A stretch of DNA of 64,000 nt, taken from positions 42,161,393 through 42,225,392 of the forward strand of contig NC_023756.2 in the NCBI RefSeq assembly GCF_000499845.2, written 5' to 3'. Below, in pieces: positions 50,239 to 62,524 of the stretch. The position numbers and the translations under genes are program-made. The notes under the pieces were generated by a model that saw only the letters and a program-made list of their open reading frames with translations, had not been told where the DNA came from and made no database searches. How positions within the stretch are numbered: the first letter of the stretch is position 1; every line of letters starts with the position of its first letter. The DNA comes from Phaseolus vulgaris (taxonomy: Eukaryota; Streptophyta; Magnoliopsida; Fabales; Fabaceae).

Positions 50239-51760
50239 AGACCTCATCCCTTTGGTATGAAAGTAAGCAGTTTTATACTACTATACTTGATTATACTACT
50301 TAGATTGTTGGTACAGGTACTTTTATTAATTTCTAGAATGATAAATGGTGTTCTACTACTTCTTTAACAAATATTGCAGGGTTATCTGATGGTGTTAGGA
50401 TTTTTGATACAGTCTCAGTTTTGGATAGATTGTGATTGGAATATTCCCTTGTCTTTACAACACATGCCTAATTTTTTTAATCATATCATGGTTAAGGAGG
50501 AACAAGATATTCCTAATTGAATTCTATATGAGTATGGATGTTTCACTCTTAATCAACTAGGACTTTTTTCTTGGATTCAGGAGTTCCCTTTGGTTAGGGT
50601 AAAAACATTTGGTCTTCATATATTCCTCATTCCAAAACTCTAGTACTCTGGAAAGCTTTTCGTGGACGACTTCCTATAAATCAACATATTTAGAATAGAG
50701 GTTTGCATATATGTTCTATGTGTTTGCTTTGAGGAAAACATGAAGAATCTATTCAACATTTCTTTTTCGAATGTTCTACTACTTTACATATTTGGAGCTG
50801 GGTTCAACATATTTTTATTAATTCTCATTTCTCTAATAAGGATGATCTTCTTTCTTTAATTAAGATTGATGGTAGTCTTTTGGTTAAATTGATTAAGCTT
50901 GTTGTTATCACTTTTTCTATTTGGATGATATGGCATATGAGGAATTATGCTAGATTTCAAGATAAGATTGATGTTTCTCGGGCTCTTTCGGTCATTAAAG
51001 ATCTCACGTGTCTAATGGGAAATTTGTCTAAAGTTTCAATGAAAAATGATATGTTGGATTTCAACGTGATTAAGTTTTTTGGTATTAATACTCATAATGG
51101 TAAATTTGTTCGTCCTCTTCCTGTTAGATGGGAGTTTCCTTCACCAGACTGGATTAAAATTAACACTGATGGTGCAACTAAGGGTTATCCTAGTCTTGCT
51201 ACTTGTGGAGGTATTTTTCATGGGAGTGGGAGTATGTGGGACTTTATTGGTGATTTTTCTGCGTTTATTAAAGTTCAGATTGCTTTGGTTGCTGAGTATT
51301 ATATGTTATGGAGTTATATATGCTATGGAGGAAGCTCAAAAGATGTGTCTTACTAATCTATGACTTGAATGTGATTCTGCTTTGGTTAGTGGCGCATTTA
51401 CTGCTAGGACTAAAGTTCAATGGATGCTTAGTAATCGGTGGAACACTTGTCTTAATTACTATGGAAAAATAAGATTTTGGGTTACTTATATTTTTCGTGA
51501 AGGGAATGCGTGTGCGGATAAGTTGGCTAACTTAGAATTCATTCTTACCGATTCATTTCATTGGTATAATAGGCTTCCATGTAGTCTATTCTTAGAGTTC
51601 TTTATAAATAAGTATAGTTTACCTATATATCATTTTTGTTAACATATGAGTTTTGGTGTAATCCCCCATATTTTTTTTGTATTTTATAATTTTTTTTATG
51701 TGATGGAAGATGATTGTTGTTACTTGGGGGTGTCAGCCTAGCTGAGATGTCAAATTGCAT
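50239..51760 (+). pseudogene. LINE retrotransposon 3' remnant (zf-RVT and RNase H)
   Basis: The first 600 bases carry a degraded zinc-binding RT-associated domain (ESIQHFFFECSTTLHIWSW near 50750), broken by several stops. From 50880 an open frame leads to an RNase H domain: WEFPSPDWIKINTDGATKGY with the first catalytic Asp, LVAE with the Glu, ECDSALV after a frameshift and stop near 51300-51365, and FREGNACADKLANLEF (51382-51642). The reverse transcriptase and endonuclease are missing. The tail to about 51760 (gggggtgtcagcctagctga) looks like the LINE 3' UTR. It is 5'-truncated and dead. Confidence 0.8.
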
Positions 51761-53880
51761 AGTGATGTCTAACATGAAAGCTTTAAAACAAAATATTTTG
51801 TAAAGAAATTATTAGATTCTACATATATTATAATATAATCTTATTTTAATTAATTAAAATTTTCAATATATGTTTAGTGAGACAAATAAATATTTTGTTT
51901 GTGAAGTTAGATATTTATGAGAGTGATTCATAAGAATCCAATAATATAATTACCCCAAAATTTTGTTTAAAATATATTCTGAATGACTGATACTATAAAA
52001 AAAAATAAAAAATCACACTTCATAATCATGAAATATCTCTTCTAGAGTTTTTTTTTTCTCACTTTATTCATGTTTAAAAGAGTGAGAAAGTTGACGTTGT
52101 TATTCCTATTTTCATGTTTTTATTTTCTATGAGAGCCAATTTGTTATTTTTTTCAATTTAATCTTTTGGAGATCATTGTTTTTCAACTTATTCCTTCCTC
52201 TCTCTTCTTTTTCTCTATTTATATATTTATTTTTTAAAATTGTTTATATAGAATTAAACATTTATTGTTATTTGATTAAGTGAATTTATATCTAAATCAA
52301 TTTTATAAAGCAGTTGGTAAAAGAATTATTCACTTTTATATTATAATATAATCTTAATCATAATTATTCTTACAACTATTTCGAGACCGAATATTTTCTA
52401 TCGAGTTGTTCCTCTCTTCTCTAGTCCGACCATCTTTCTTGTAAGTCTGAAAGGGTTTTATACCTGCAATGATACTTTGTTACTCAAGTTAGACGAGGTA
52501 AACTCAATTGGTTTAGTTTAGAGTTCAAACAACCATTACCTTTCACTATAAGGGTCCCCTCTTATTTATACTGTGAGTCTCATTCTGTTAGAAGGATTAA
52601 GGTAGGCCCAATGAACATTTAACTATGCTTTGTAACTCATAATTAGGATTAACATTCTTAACCTGTGATCTAACGTGACTATTGCTTTTCATCGAAAGAC
52701 CGTTAAGCCGTTTGTGGTAACCGACCACTCAAACTTCCGATTTATGGTAGAACAATAATTAATTGAGATCTCCAATATACTTTTAAGTTGATAAATAAAT
52801 ATATCGTTTATGACATTAGATATTTATAATGATTTATATGAATCCATTAATATAATTACTCAAAAAATTCAATTAAGATATATTTTGAATGATTCATGTA
52901 CCATAACAAAACAAATATTTATTTTCATTTTATTTCTATACTTTAAATTATTTTTCATGACCAATTTAATCTGACAAAATTATTTTATAAGATAAAAATT
53001 ATACTTCAATTATATAGTGTGGTATTTTATAATGTGATTTTATTCCTAATAACATAACATCACATAAATTAGGGTTATCATTCATCCATTAGAAAAATAT
53101 TGGAGATTAAGGTTAATTGCATTTGAATAATTGCTTATTGAAAATCAATTTCAAGGATTTGAAACTAACTTTTGTTTTCAATAACAAAGAGACCAATACT
53201 TGAAAATAAGCTACAAATAAATAATGACAATGACCAAATAAATGAACTTCAGCTGTTCAGGGATGAAGTGTGTTTGAGCTGCCAGCCATTAATGATAATA
53301 AACTATCATTATATACACACAAAACATGTTCCTATAACTAATTATAATTTAAATTTAAAACACATAATTTTAGAATACAAATACAAATAAAAATAAATAC
53401 TTTATATACATGAAATATTTGCAATCATATATTTCTTAATAATAATAATAAGAAAAAAAATTTAAATAATCAAAATGATAGGGCAAATGATTACATATAG
53501 TATTTATTAAATAGTCACACATAAAATGGTATAACGAAAACATGTGCTTATTAACTTATAAGAAAAGAAAAATCACCTTCTTCTAAGTGACTAACATTTT
53601 TTTATTATTTAATCATTATTATTTCTCTTTTTTATTCTTTTAAAAACATTAGTGTATGTGTACTCATATTTTTCACTATTGTAATTACGATAATAAAAAA
53701 TACTATTAATGTTAAAAAAGTAATTATAAATAAATAATTTATAAAAAAATTCTCATTTTTAAGAGTGATAGATGATAGATATAGACTTACAATTTATTTA
53801 TTTAGTTACTAATTAAATAAAAAAATTTAATATTTTAAAATTTATAAAATATTTTAAAAAATTACTATTTAGTAGTCTTC
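51761..53880. other. Gene-free AT-rich spacer
   Basis: Mostly AT-rich. The stretch 52380-52760 has higher GC and a gag-free, repeat-like look (tctcattctgttagaaggat, gtgataccgtt-like words), but I could not name it. No coding frame supported. Confidence 0.45.
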
Positions 53881-54031
53881 AGTTTCGTCTTCCTCCTTCA
53901 TACAAAACCACTCTTTGTTTCTTTCCATCGTGTGCCCTAGCCGCGCCGTTCGACCCTTACCGTTCGGCGACGACGTGCTCTAACCGTCCGTGACGAGCTT
54001 TTGAAGCAAAGCTCTCATTGGAATCCCAAAC

Positions 54032-56247
54032 ATGTCTTCTTCTGTGTCACAAACCGAAGGACAAGCTACAATTCAAAAACCCTCGAAAGGACCAACATTG
54101 TGTGAAGAGTGCAAATCGAACCCATGGAAATACACGTGCCCCGGTTGCTCCTTACACTCGTGCAGTCTTCCTTGCGTGAAATCTCACAAAGAGCGAACTG
54201 GGTGCAGCGGGAAGAGGAACCAGACTCTGTTTGTTCCTCTTTCGAAGTTCGATGATGATATCCTTTTATCAGGTACTTTGTTTCTGAAACCTCGTAGTCT
54301 GTCTTGAATGTTGATAACCTTTTTTTTTTTCTCAACTTGATTGCATAAGCACAATAATATTGTTTTACTCCTTAATGTTCTTCGAGTCACCTAAGCGTTG
54401 TTTGTGCCATGCCATGTTAGTTTGAGTGAGAAAACACATTGTTTGCTTAATAGAAAATTAGTTGAAGTACCCTTTAATTACATTTGGTAAAAATTACGTC
54501 TTTTGTATTATTTTAATAGTAGACTGTACGAGTCCTTTTTCAGTTATTCATGAATTTTACTGTTGTTATTATTGATTTCTTTTGGGTATTTGTATGTGCA
54601 ATTTTTTTTTTTACACTTTTGGATTTGACATTTTGTGTCTGGTATGGATTTTGATTAATGGGTACACTATACTTTGTTGGTGGATTCTTCTAAAAATCCG
54701 TATGGCTAATGTGTTTGTGTACTTTGTGATGTCCTTTGGTTAGATTATAATTTGCTGGAGGAGGTGAAGAGGGTGGCTGAATCTGCTCAGAGAATGAGAT
54801 CTAAATTAGGCATTCATTCATATTTCAAGTTACCCCATCAACTTAAAAGCCTAAAGGGTGCTGCTGTGAGCAGGAAAACCAAACTGATGTTTCTACCTCG
54901 TGGAATGTCGAAAAGAGAGAAAAATCAGTCTAGATATGATCAAAGGTATTTTTCATCGTTTTATTATAACTAGCTTTAGTTTCATTAATGTTTCCTTGTT
55001 TAATTTTTTATCTTTTGGTGTATACCGGATGTGATCTGTAGCATACCAAGTGGATGTGATCTGATTATTAGGTTTTTTTTATTCTAACACAATGTCAGAG
55101 GGATATCTAGATTATTTAATGTTTCATTTTAGATTGTGAAGGTGGTAACTTTTGTTTCATACAATGCTTTCAGGAAGAAGTTTATATCATGGACAATTGA
55201 ATGGCGTTTTCACTCAACAGATATTGTTTTACATGACCATGGGTGAGTAACATTGATGGTACCTTTGATTTATAATACAAATACTGTACTTTTCCTTCCT
55301 GCTGCATGCTTGAAGTCCATAGAATATTGAAAGGATACTGTGCTAATGTTTTCTAGAGTTGATGAAAATACAAGCTTCTACTCCGTTCTAGAGAAGCACC
55401 TTAAACCTGGTCCTTGGAATAATCAGCTAAGGCCATTTTGTGAAGTTCAGCTGGATTGTCTAAGGCTTTTCATTCGTAAATACCCGAAGGTGGTTTTCTT
55501 TGCCTTTTTCTACTGTTGAAATTCAGTATACTACGGATCTTGCAGGCTTGTATGAGTGCATTGACCGAACAATCAAGAAATGGTTTTGTTTTACTCATTA
55601 ATTCTATCTTGTTCATGCAAATACAGGGTCCCAAATCACCTTTCAAGGAGATAGATATTAAACTGCCAATCAGAAAGCAATTAGCAGATATATTCCTTTT
55701 GGAGTTTCCCGTTGTTTTTGTTTTCTTGCCGACTCACACAATCAATTTTGAAGTTATTACGGATGTCAATACAAGAAAGAATAAATCACCACAGAAAGAC
55801 AGTGAAGAAAACCAAATCCCGCAAGGGTTATCATTTAGGGAGGAGGTGATAAAAGATGACAGCAACTCTGTAGATCCTCAGGTTTTTGATATCATGAAGC
55901 AAGTGGAATCAAATTTATTACATGAAGTGATGACCCAAAATAGGAGTTCTGAGATAGCACCAAATGATTCCACTGATAAGTCTCTGTTTGAAGGAGACAC
56001 TGGGGGTGATCTTCCACATTCTTTGACAGAAACCAATAATATAAACTTATCTGATGACATGGTATTTGACTTCGATCAAGATTTGATGGATTTCTATACC
56101 GACATTCTGGATCAAACAAATCCTAATGATCTTTTTGATTTTGATAGTGAATTTGCGAATAAAACAGAAAATAAAATAGATATAATTGGTGCTAGTGAAT
56201 TATTCCCTCCTCCAAATGAATTGGAGGAAGGGGAAATCCCAGAATAA
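54032..56247 (+). CDS. BCD1: Box C/D snoRNA protein 1 (BCD1/ZNHIT6-like)
   Basis: Nuclear assembly factor for box C/D snoRNPs, acting in rRNA processing. Five exons (54032-54272, 54744-54945, 55174-55242, 55357-55489, 55627-56247) encode 421 residues with an open frame at each junction. The HIT zinc finger is in exon 1: CEECKSNPWKYTCPGC, then CSLPCVKSHKERTGC, giving the usual Cys/His ligand set. Exons 2-4 form the conserved middle (RKTKLMFLPRGMSKRE, KKFISWTIEWRF, LEKHLKPGPWNNQLRPFC). Exon 5 continues with FLLEFPVVFVFLPTH and ends in a long acidic, disordered tail (DDMVFDFDQDLMDFYTDIL). The frame extending left of 55627 is intron read-through. The GC-rich leader from about 53935 holds two ccgttcg words and no ATG before 54032. 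Confidence 0.92.
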
Positions 56248-56254
56248 TTGGTAA

Positions 56255-56779
56255 CTATAATTCACTTCTGCTGAATAATTGGAGAGAAAAAGAGAAAACA
56301 TTCACTGCACCAGTTTTGTTGAGGATGAGGTCCATTTCTTCCAATAATGGGTTTGAAGCCGAGTTTCCAGTTGTGTGGACATAATTGAGAAGCTCAAACA
56401 TTCCTTCATATTGGGCATGGCAGAGATTTAAGATTGCTACTTTTTGTGATAATTGTTCAGCATAAGGAGTGACAGTAATTTTCAGTTTGGATTCAGCAAT
56501 GACTCCGTAAATTCTTTCTGTGAAGATCAAGGTGCTCTTCTGCAACGAGGATTCAGACACACCACAAAAGCCGTGGGTATTGGTTGTTTTTCTGATCACT
56601 TGAGGGCAAATTTTGGTATTGGCTATCATTTTTGTTTGTTGACATACTTTTGTGGAGGAATTGATTTCAAATGAATAGATATTTTTTCCAGTCTGTGTTT
56701 CCTCTTTCAAATGACAAAATGATACTCGTTTATCCTGATTATCCATATGATTTCTGCCAACCAGAATTTGTACATGCAT
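56255..56779 (-). CDS. Unrecognised 174-codon ORF antisense to BCD1 3' flank
   Basis: A single uninterrupted minus-strand frame of 174 codons, long for this AT content. Its C-terminal half (ERIYGVIAESKLKITVTPY, then QKVAILNLCHAQYEGMFELL) has a balanced mix of charged and hydrophobic residues, as real proteins do. I do not recognise a family. It ends eight bases from the BCD1 stop, so it would be a convergent gene or last exon, or it is chance in the BCD1 3' UTR. A possible acceptor (tttctgag) precedes its ATG. Confidence 0.3.
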   Translation of the reverse strand: MHVQILVGRNHMDNQDKRVSFCHLKEETQTGKNIYSFEINSSTKVCQQTKMIANTKICPQVIRKTTNTHGFCGVSESSLQKSTLIFTERIYGVIAESKLKITVTPYAEQLSQKVAILNLCHAQYEGMFELLNYVHTTGNSASNPLLEEMDLILNKTGAVNVFSFSLQLFSRSEL

Positions 56780-57540
56780 CTCAGAAACCTAGTAAAGGAC
56801 AGCAATCCATATGATTACTGTGCATTGTACTTTGCACACACTTTGTAATATATTTTGTTGTGTTATTTCAAATTTAACAGAAACCACAATTTTGTTGTGT
56901 TATTTCTTAATTAATGAATCTTATGTATAATTTTGTAGTTTTCAATCAAATTTAACGAATAGTAGAGTGTGTAATAATGAGTGTAAGGCTTTTGCTTCTT
57001 GAACCTGATAATAATGAGTTTATTAAAGCTTCTTTATTGAAGATGTTCTTAGGTTGTAATTGAAATAGCTTCTGAATTAAATTATTTTATCAATTGGTTA
57101 TATATAAGGGATTATTATGTAATTGATTATAATTAAAATCAATTTTTGTCTGGATTAGTTTATAGAAAAATGGTTTAAAGATGCATTAAAAAATAGCCTT
57201 CACACAAGAAAGATTATAAGTTTTAAATTTATGGTGATCACTTTCATCCTTCATTGATGTCAACCATTTTAACATTTTGAATTAACAACTAACAAGCCTA
57301 CCAATTTTTATTTACATGAATTCCCAAACTCAAAAACAAGCACACTCACATGACTTGGCAAAAGAACTACCTCACCCTCAAAATCCAAAGGCATTAATAG
57401 AATGAGTAACACCACCATTTTGCTTCATAATGACAATAAAACTTTATTTGATAATTAATAGGAAAAAACCCTTGGAGTTGTACTAAAAGGTTCATGTTCT
57501 TCAATGTGTAAATGGATAAAAGATTTGTAAAAGAAAAAGG
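56780..57540. other. Gene-free spacer before tRNA
   Basis: AT-rich with no supported frame. BCD1 polyadenylation probably lies in or before this part. Confidence 0.5.
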
Positions 57541-57542
57541 AC

Positions 57543-57547
57543 AAAAA
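57543..57547 (-). terminator. Pol III terminator of tRNA-Gly
   Basis: A run of five T on the minus strand, four bases after the tRNA 3' end, is a standard RNA polymerase III stop. Confidence 0.7.
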
Positions 57548-57551
57548 CTTT

Positions 57552-57622
57552 TGCACCAGCCGGGAATCGAACCCTGGTCTGTACCGTGGCAGGGTACTAT
57601 TCTACCACTAGACCACTGGTGC
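57552..57622 (-). tRNA. tRNA-Gly (GCC)
   Basis: On the minus strand a 71-nt cloverleaf starts gcaccagtggtctagtggta, has anticodon GCC in a seven-base loop (ctgccac), a ggttcgattcc T-loop and a closing ctggtgc acceptor strand with discriminator A. The acceptor stem is perfect. In the T stem the second pair is A opposite G where other plant copies have C-G. Both internal Pol III promoter boxes (A box tggtctagtgg, B box ggttcgattcc) look sound. Confidence 0.92.
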
Positions 57623-58151
57623 TTGTTGATATTTCGATATGTATTTTTTAATTAATCTATACCTGCAACGTCTATTTCATGCAATCATAATATAAAATGA
57701 AGGTTAGGATATAAAAAAGAATAAATATTTCATGCAATCATAATATAAAATATTTTCATATGTTTATTTAATTACAGTTTTCATTACAATTATAACGTTT
57801 GAATTATAGAGGATGGAGTGTTGGTTTTGTACTTTTTTTTTCTTCATTTTGACAAAGATTAAGATACGTGATTCTAGTTATATTAAAATATAAATTTTTC
57901 TTTGCCATCTTATTTGAGTTTAGTAGTCATAATTATGATTTATATTTTTTTTTATTAGCATAAAAAATGTCATCATGTGTTTGCCCAAAACAATTATATT
58001 TTCATTTTCATTCAAATATTTCAACTTGTAAAATACTTTTTTTTAAACATTCAAGTTTACTTTCTCATCTAAAAAAATATATTTTCAATACATGAAAAAA
58101 ATATTTGAACATATAAGAATAGGTATGATGAGAAAAGTACAAATTTATCAC

Positions 58152-58201
<50 letters not shown>

Positions 58202-61200
58202 TTGTGATTTATTAATAATATCTAAAATATATGGTTATAGCATAATTATATTATTAATTAAAAGATAAGAATAAAGGTTACCTTAGAATTTTTCTATAAT
58301 ATAAAAACTTTTTTTTTATAATAAAAGGATAGATAAGTTAATAAAAAATACAAAAAGATCTTGAATAACTATGCTAATTATACACTGATTTAACAATATC
58401 TTGTTCTCATAAAATACATTATCAACGTAGACATGTCTTATTAGAGGATAAAATTACATGAAAACTTAATAAACATAAGTTAAAGTAACGAAGTGAAAGT
58501 CAAAGATCATATGTGCATGATACAAATAAATGCTAGATGAATAAAACAATACTAGACACATGTATCATTAGACACTAAATTAAAGCAGATAAGTTTAGTA
58601 AAAGCATGGACAACATATTATTACCTATACTTAGTGAAATAGATGCAATTCATATGTTTTCAACACAATATGCATCATTGTCATATTACATCATCTATTT
58701 TTTTTATAGAACCATCATTTATCAATGCATAAAAGCTCATTTTAGTTTATTCATCTCATCGTACTACAAAATAAAAGATATTAGTAGAAAGTCACAAACC
58801 TCTATAAAAGTTTTGACCTAAGATACTCATAAGCACGCAACCTTCAACCGTTCTTTTTGTACTCTATATAGAAAAACACTTCCATACAATAAAGGATAAG
58901 GATATTATATATATTATATAAACAAGTCTCATTTGAAAAAGATTAATGTGTAAAAACCTTCAAGTATTGTAATTATAATAATCCTAAATAACTTAGATAG
59001 AGAAAAATTTTCATTGTAATTTTTTTTATTATGAAGTAGAATATGTAAAAGTAATATATAAATTTTGTACTTAAGCAACAACTCTTTTGTAGAATTGTTG
59101 TATAACTTGAAGAGACTATGTGAGCTTTGTTTAAAAAGATCTTATTACTTGTGCTTGTGAGAGATTTAAGTGAATATTCTAAAGAGATTCTGAGTACTAA
59201 ACTTTGAGAGAAATTGTGTATTTAAGCAATTTAGAAAAACTTTATGTACTCTTTTTAAGTTAAAAACGATAATAATAATACTTTTATATGTTTGTCTTAA
59301 TAAAACTTTTTACATTAACATTTAACATTAGATAATTATAAATAATCCAATTTAAAATAAACGAGTATAATAATTTTGTTATTATTGAAACTTGTATTAC
59401 AGGTTGGCTAACCCTTTAAAAAAAATGTGTTTATCAAACCATTAGATAACCCCCTAACTAATGTGTAAAGTTTTGTGAAAAGAACTTTCTAAAAGTGTTT
59501 CATTAGCTCCATTCAAACTCCATTTCTAAAATTATTATTTTTTCTTTCACAACACCTTTAAAGGATACCAAACAAAGAGACAAACCTCAACACTCCAAAC
59601 TAATCAAGATTAGAGCTTCAAGTTCAAGTGGTCACTCAAAGATCCAAGTAAAACTTGACCACTTAATGTGCTCATAATATTAACTTAAAGATAAAACTAT
59701 TAAGAGTATACATAAAAACACATCTACAAAAATAAAACTTATGTTAACTTATTCTCTTACTTACATTTTCACTCATTAGTCTTTTGTTCAATTACTAACT
59801 TAGTATCATAATACTATTTATAAGTAAATTTCATATGTATATGTTATTTTTTTTATTGAAGTTTAATTTATTTCTCATTACTTGTAAAAATTAAAAATTT
59901 CACCTCATTGCATCAAAGAATTTATCATTTTCAATAAAAATAAATAAAAACATGGTTTACATTATGACTCCATAGGTATTTATTCAATTAAAAATATTAG
60001 AAAACTTTGCTTTGGTAGTTATTTTATTATTATAAAACACATTCATCATAATCTATTTCATAAACAAAAATAAAAAAGACTGAGAGTTTTATCAACGTTA
60101 TATATTCATTCATAAACAATTTTGCAAATAATGAAAAAAACCTTTTGAAACCCTAAATTGGTATTCACCCAAACGGTGGTCTCTGTACTGCATGGGGCAA
60201 CGTGACCCATCAAGCTCTCTAACCTCTTAAATCTGCTTTTTTAGGTAATTATTTGGCACTACTCTTGACTTTTCATCAATGTCCAAATCTATTTGTCGTC
60301 TTTTATTTTATTATATTATTCATTAGCTTCATTCCAATATTTGTTTGCCTTTTCTATCGTTTCATATTTGGGTAGGAAAGTCAATATCTCCTAATATGAT
60401 TTATTTTTTATTTAAAATAAAATTTATTAGAATTAAAAAAAAATTATCTATTGAGATAAAAATTATTATTACTTATGTTAAGAAAATATAAATGATTTTT
60501 TAATTACTGTTTAGGTTATTATTGTGGGATATTCAATATTAGGAGGATATCAATGTTTTGATAAAAGTATTACATGTATATACTAAATGTGGTAAATAAA
60601 AGTTAAAGTTATGAATAAGATTGATTTGTTGAGGAGTGAATGATTACTAATCATTATTTTAATCTTTTAGAGGATTAAACAAGGAAGATACAAAGTTTAA
60701 ATTAAAGTAACACTTATGTCATTTAACAATTAAAAATAAAAATTCTAATTAATAAAAATTATGTACTTTCTATTCTTTGTGTGACGTAAAACTTACAAGT
60801 ACATGAGTTTATTATTATTGATTTACTCAAAAGTGGTATCTTATTTATTAATATTGAAAAAGTCAATAGAATTTATATATATTATCTAATTATATACATG
60901 GTATTAGCTAGAGAGTGAAAAAAGAGAGAAAAAAGCTCGTATACGTGAACAGTGGATATTCATATGTTAAATCTGTAAAAGTTATTAAATGAATATTTTT
61001 AATAGTTGTCTCCTACTAATAAAAGATATTAAATGAATATTTTTAATCAAAACAAAACTTAAAAAAAGAGAATTTATTAAGACTTTAATCAAACAAAATA
61101 CTAATAAAAAATACATTTATTGACAATTTATTATGATGGTTATATTTTATCTGTCATAATAAGTGAAGTAGTGACACAATGGTAATTATAAAAGAACTTA
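57623..61200. other. AT-rich gene-free spacer with (TAA)n
   Basis: 3.6 kb without a supported gene. A (taa)n microsatellite lies at about 58159-58201. A GC-richer patch (aaacggtggtctctgtactg, 60172-60230) was inspected and shows no frame. Confidence 0.55.
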
Positions 61201-61205
61201 TTATA

Positions 61206-61285
61206 TTATTTATCAAAAAATCATCATAATAAATATATTTTATATGTGAAAGGAATCATCATAATAAATATATTTTATATCTTTT
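61206..61285. repeat. 49-bp spaced direct repeat
   Basis: The word aatcatcataataaatatat with following tttatat occurs twice (about 61210 and 61254). A local tandem duplication or subterminal repeats of a DNA transposon could explain it. Confidence 0.6.
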
Positions 61286-62524
61286 ACTATGACACCTCTC
61301 ATAGTAAATTTTTTAGAGTTTTACCTTTTTACTAGCTCATTTCTCCATTTCTCCACTAACATTATCTCCGTATTCAACAAATATTCATGCTTATGCTTTT
61401 TTGCTCACATCTTCCTACTCTCTTTGCCTCTCTACGTAAGTTCAGGTTCTATAATCTCTCTCTTTTCCTAATTTCAATTTCACCCTAATTTCTCATAATT
61501 TCTCATGTGTGCTTTGTTTGTGGATGTCTCAAATAGATTTCTAAAGTGTTAGAGACATTGAAGGTCTACACATCTCTCTGAAATTTGCGAGTTTGTGTCG
61601 TCAAAATTTTTCTGTTTGTGCTTCCATTGCGTTCAACATGTATCTTTTCATTTCTTCACTGCAAATTTCGTTCCATTTCTTCTTTTTGTGTCTTCCATTG
61701 TGCTCAATAGGTATTTTTAGTTGAAAAATATTATTCTAGTAGAAACTTTTAGTATGTAATAAATTTGAAGTTGGGGAAAAGGAGGATGGAATGGAAGATA
61801 TAGGAGAAGGAGTGAATGGAAGCAGTGCCGAGAGGAGTGTGCAATAGCATGAGTGCGCAAAGATGAGAATAGGGGAGCGCGAAGGTGCAATAGGCATGGT
61901 CCGCAGAGATGATTTTTTTTTTCAAAGATGTATGGATTCACGAATTTACTTTTCTACTTTTACACTTTTTTCACTTTTTGCTTTTGTCTATTCCAAACAA
62001 CTTTGAGATAAAATAATTTTTCACAATTTTTTTTAATGTATCAATAGTAATAACTTAAAAACCTAAATGATGAGATTTTGAGCATTTGAAAATTTTCTAG
62101 AATTTAAAATGATTTTATATAAATAAGAAATACATTTTTTTTTATTTAATTATTTCATTGCCCACCCACAATTTTTTTTTATTAATAATATTACTATCTT
62201 TTATTTAGTCAATTACAATATAATCTTTAAATATATATATATATATATATAACTTGAAAGTCTAATATCTAAATATTATATTATATTTAATTTGGGTATA
62301 TTCTGTATTGGTTTTAATTTTTTAACAAACAAAGTTTAAAGGCAATTAGAATTTGTCCTGTAAAGTGGTTTGTGATCATAATATTATCATTGTTATTTGG
62401 CATTAAGAAAAGGGTGGAGGAGAGATCACAAAAACGAAGGAAAGTGATAAAAAGAAACAAAAACGAAGGAGTTAGAACAATAAAATATGATATGCATTTG
62501 ATATAGGTTACAAATTTTGATATA
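61286..62524. other. Region before CACTA transposase
   Basis: No gene supported. Pyrimidine-rich stretches at 61320-61500 and 61650-61720 look leader-like, and a (ta)n run lies at 62229-62250. This may be 5' non-coding sequence of the CACTA element. Confidence 0.4.

Noticed and set aside
55516..55626. BCD1 exon extended left to 55516
   Set aside because: The conserved sequence resumes only at GPKSPFKEIDIKLP (55627), just after an acag acceptor. The upstream part is intron read-through.
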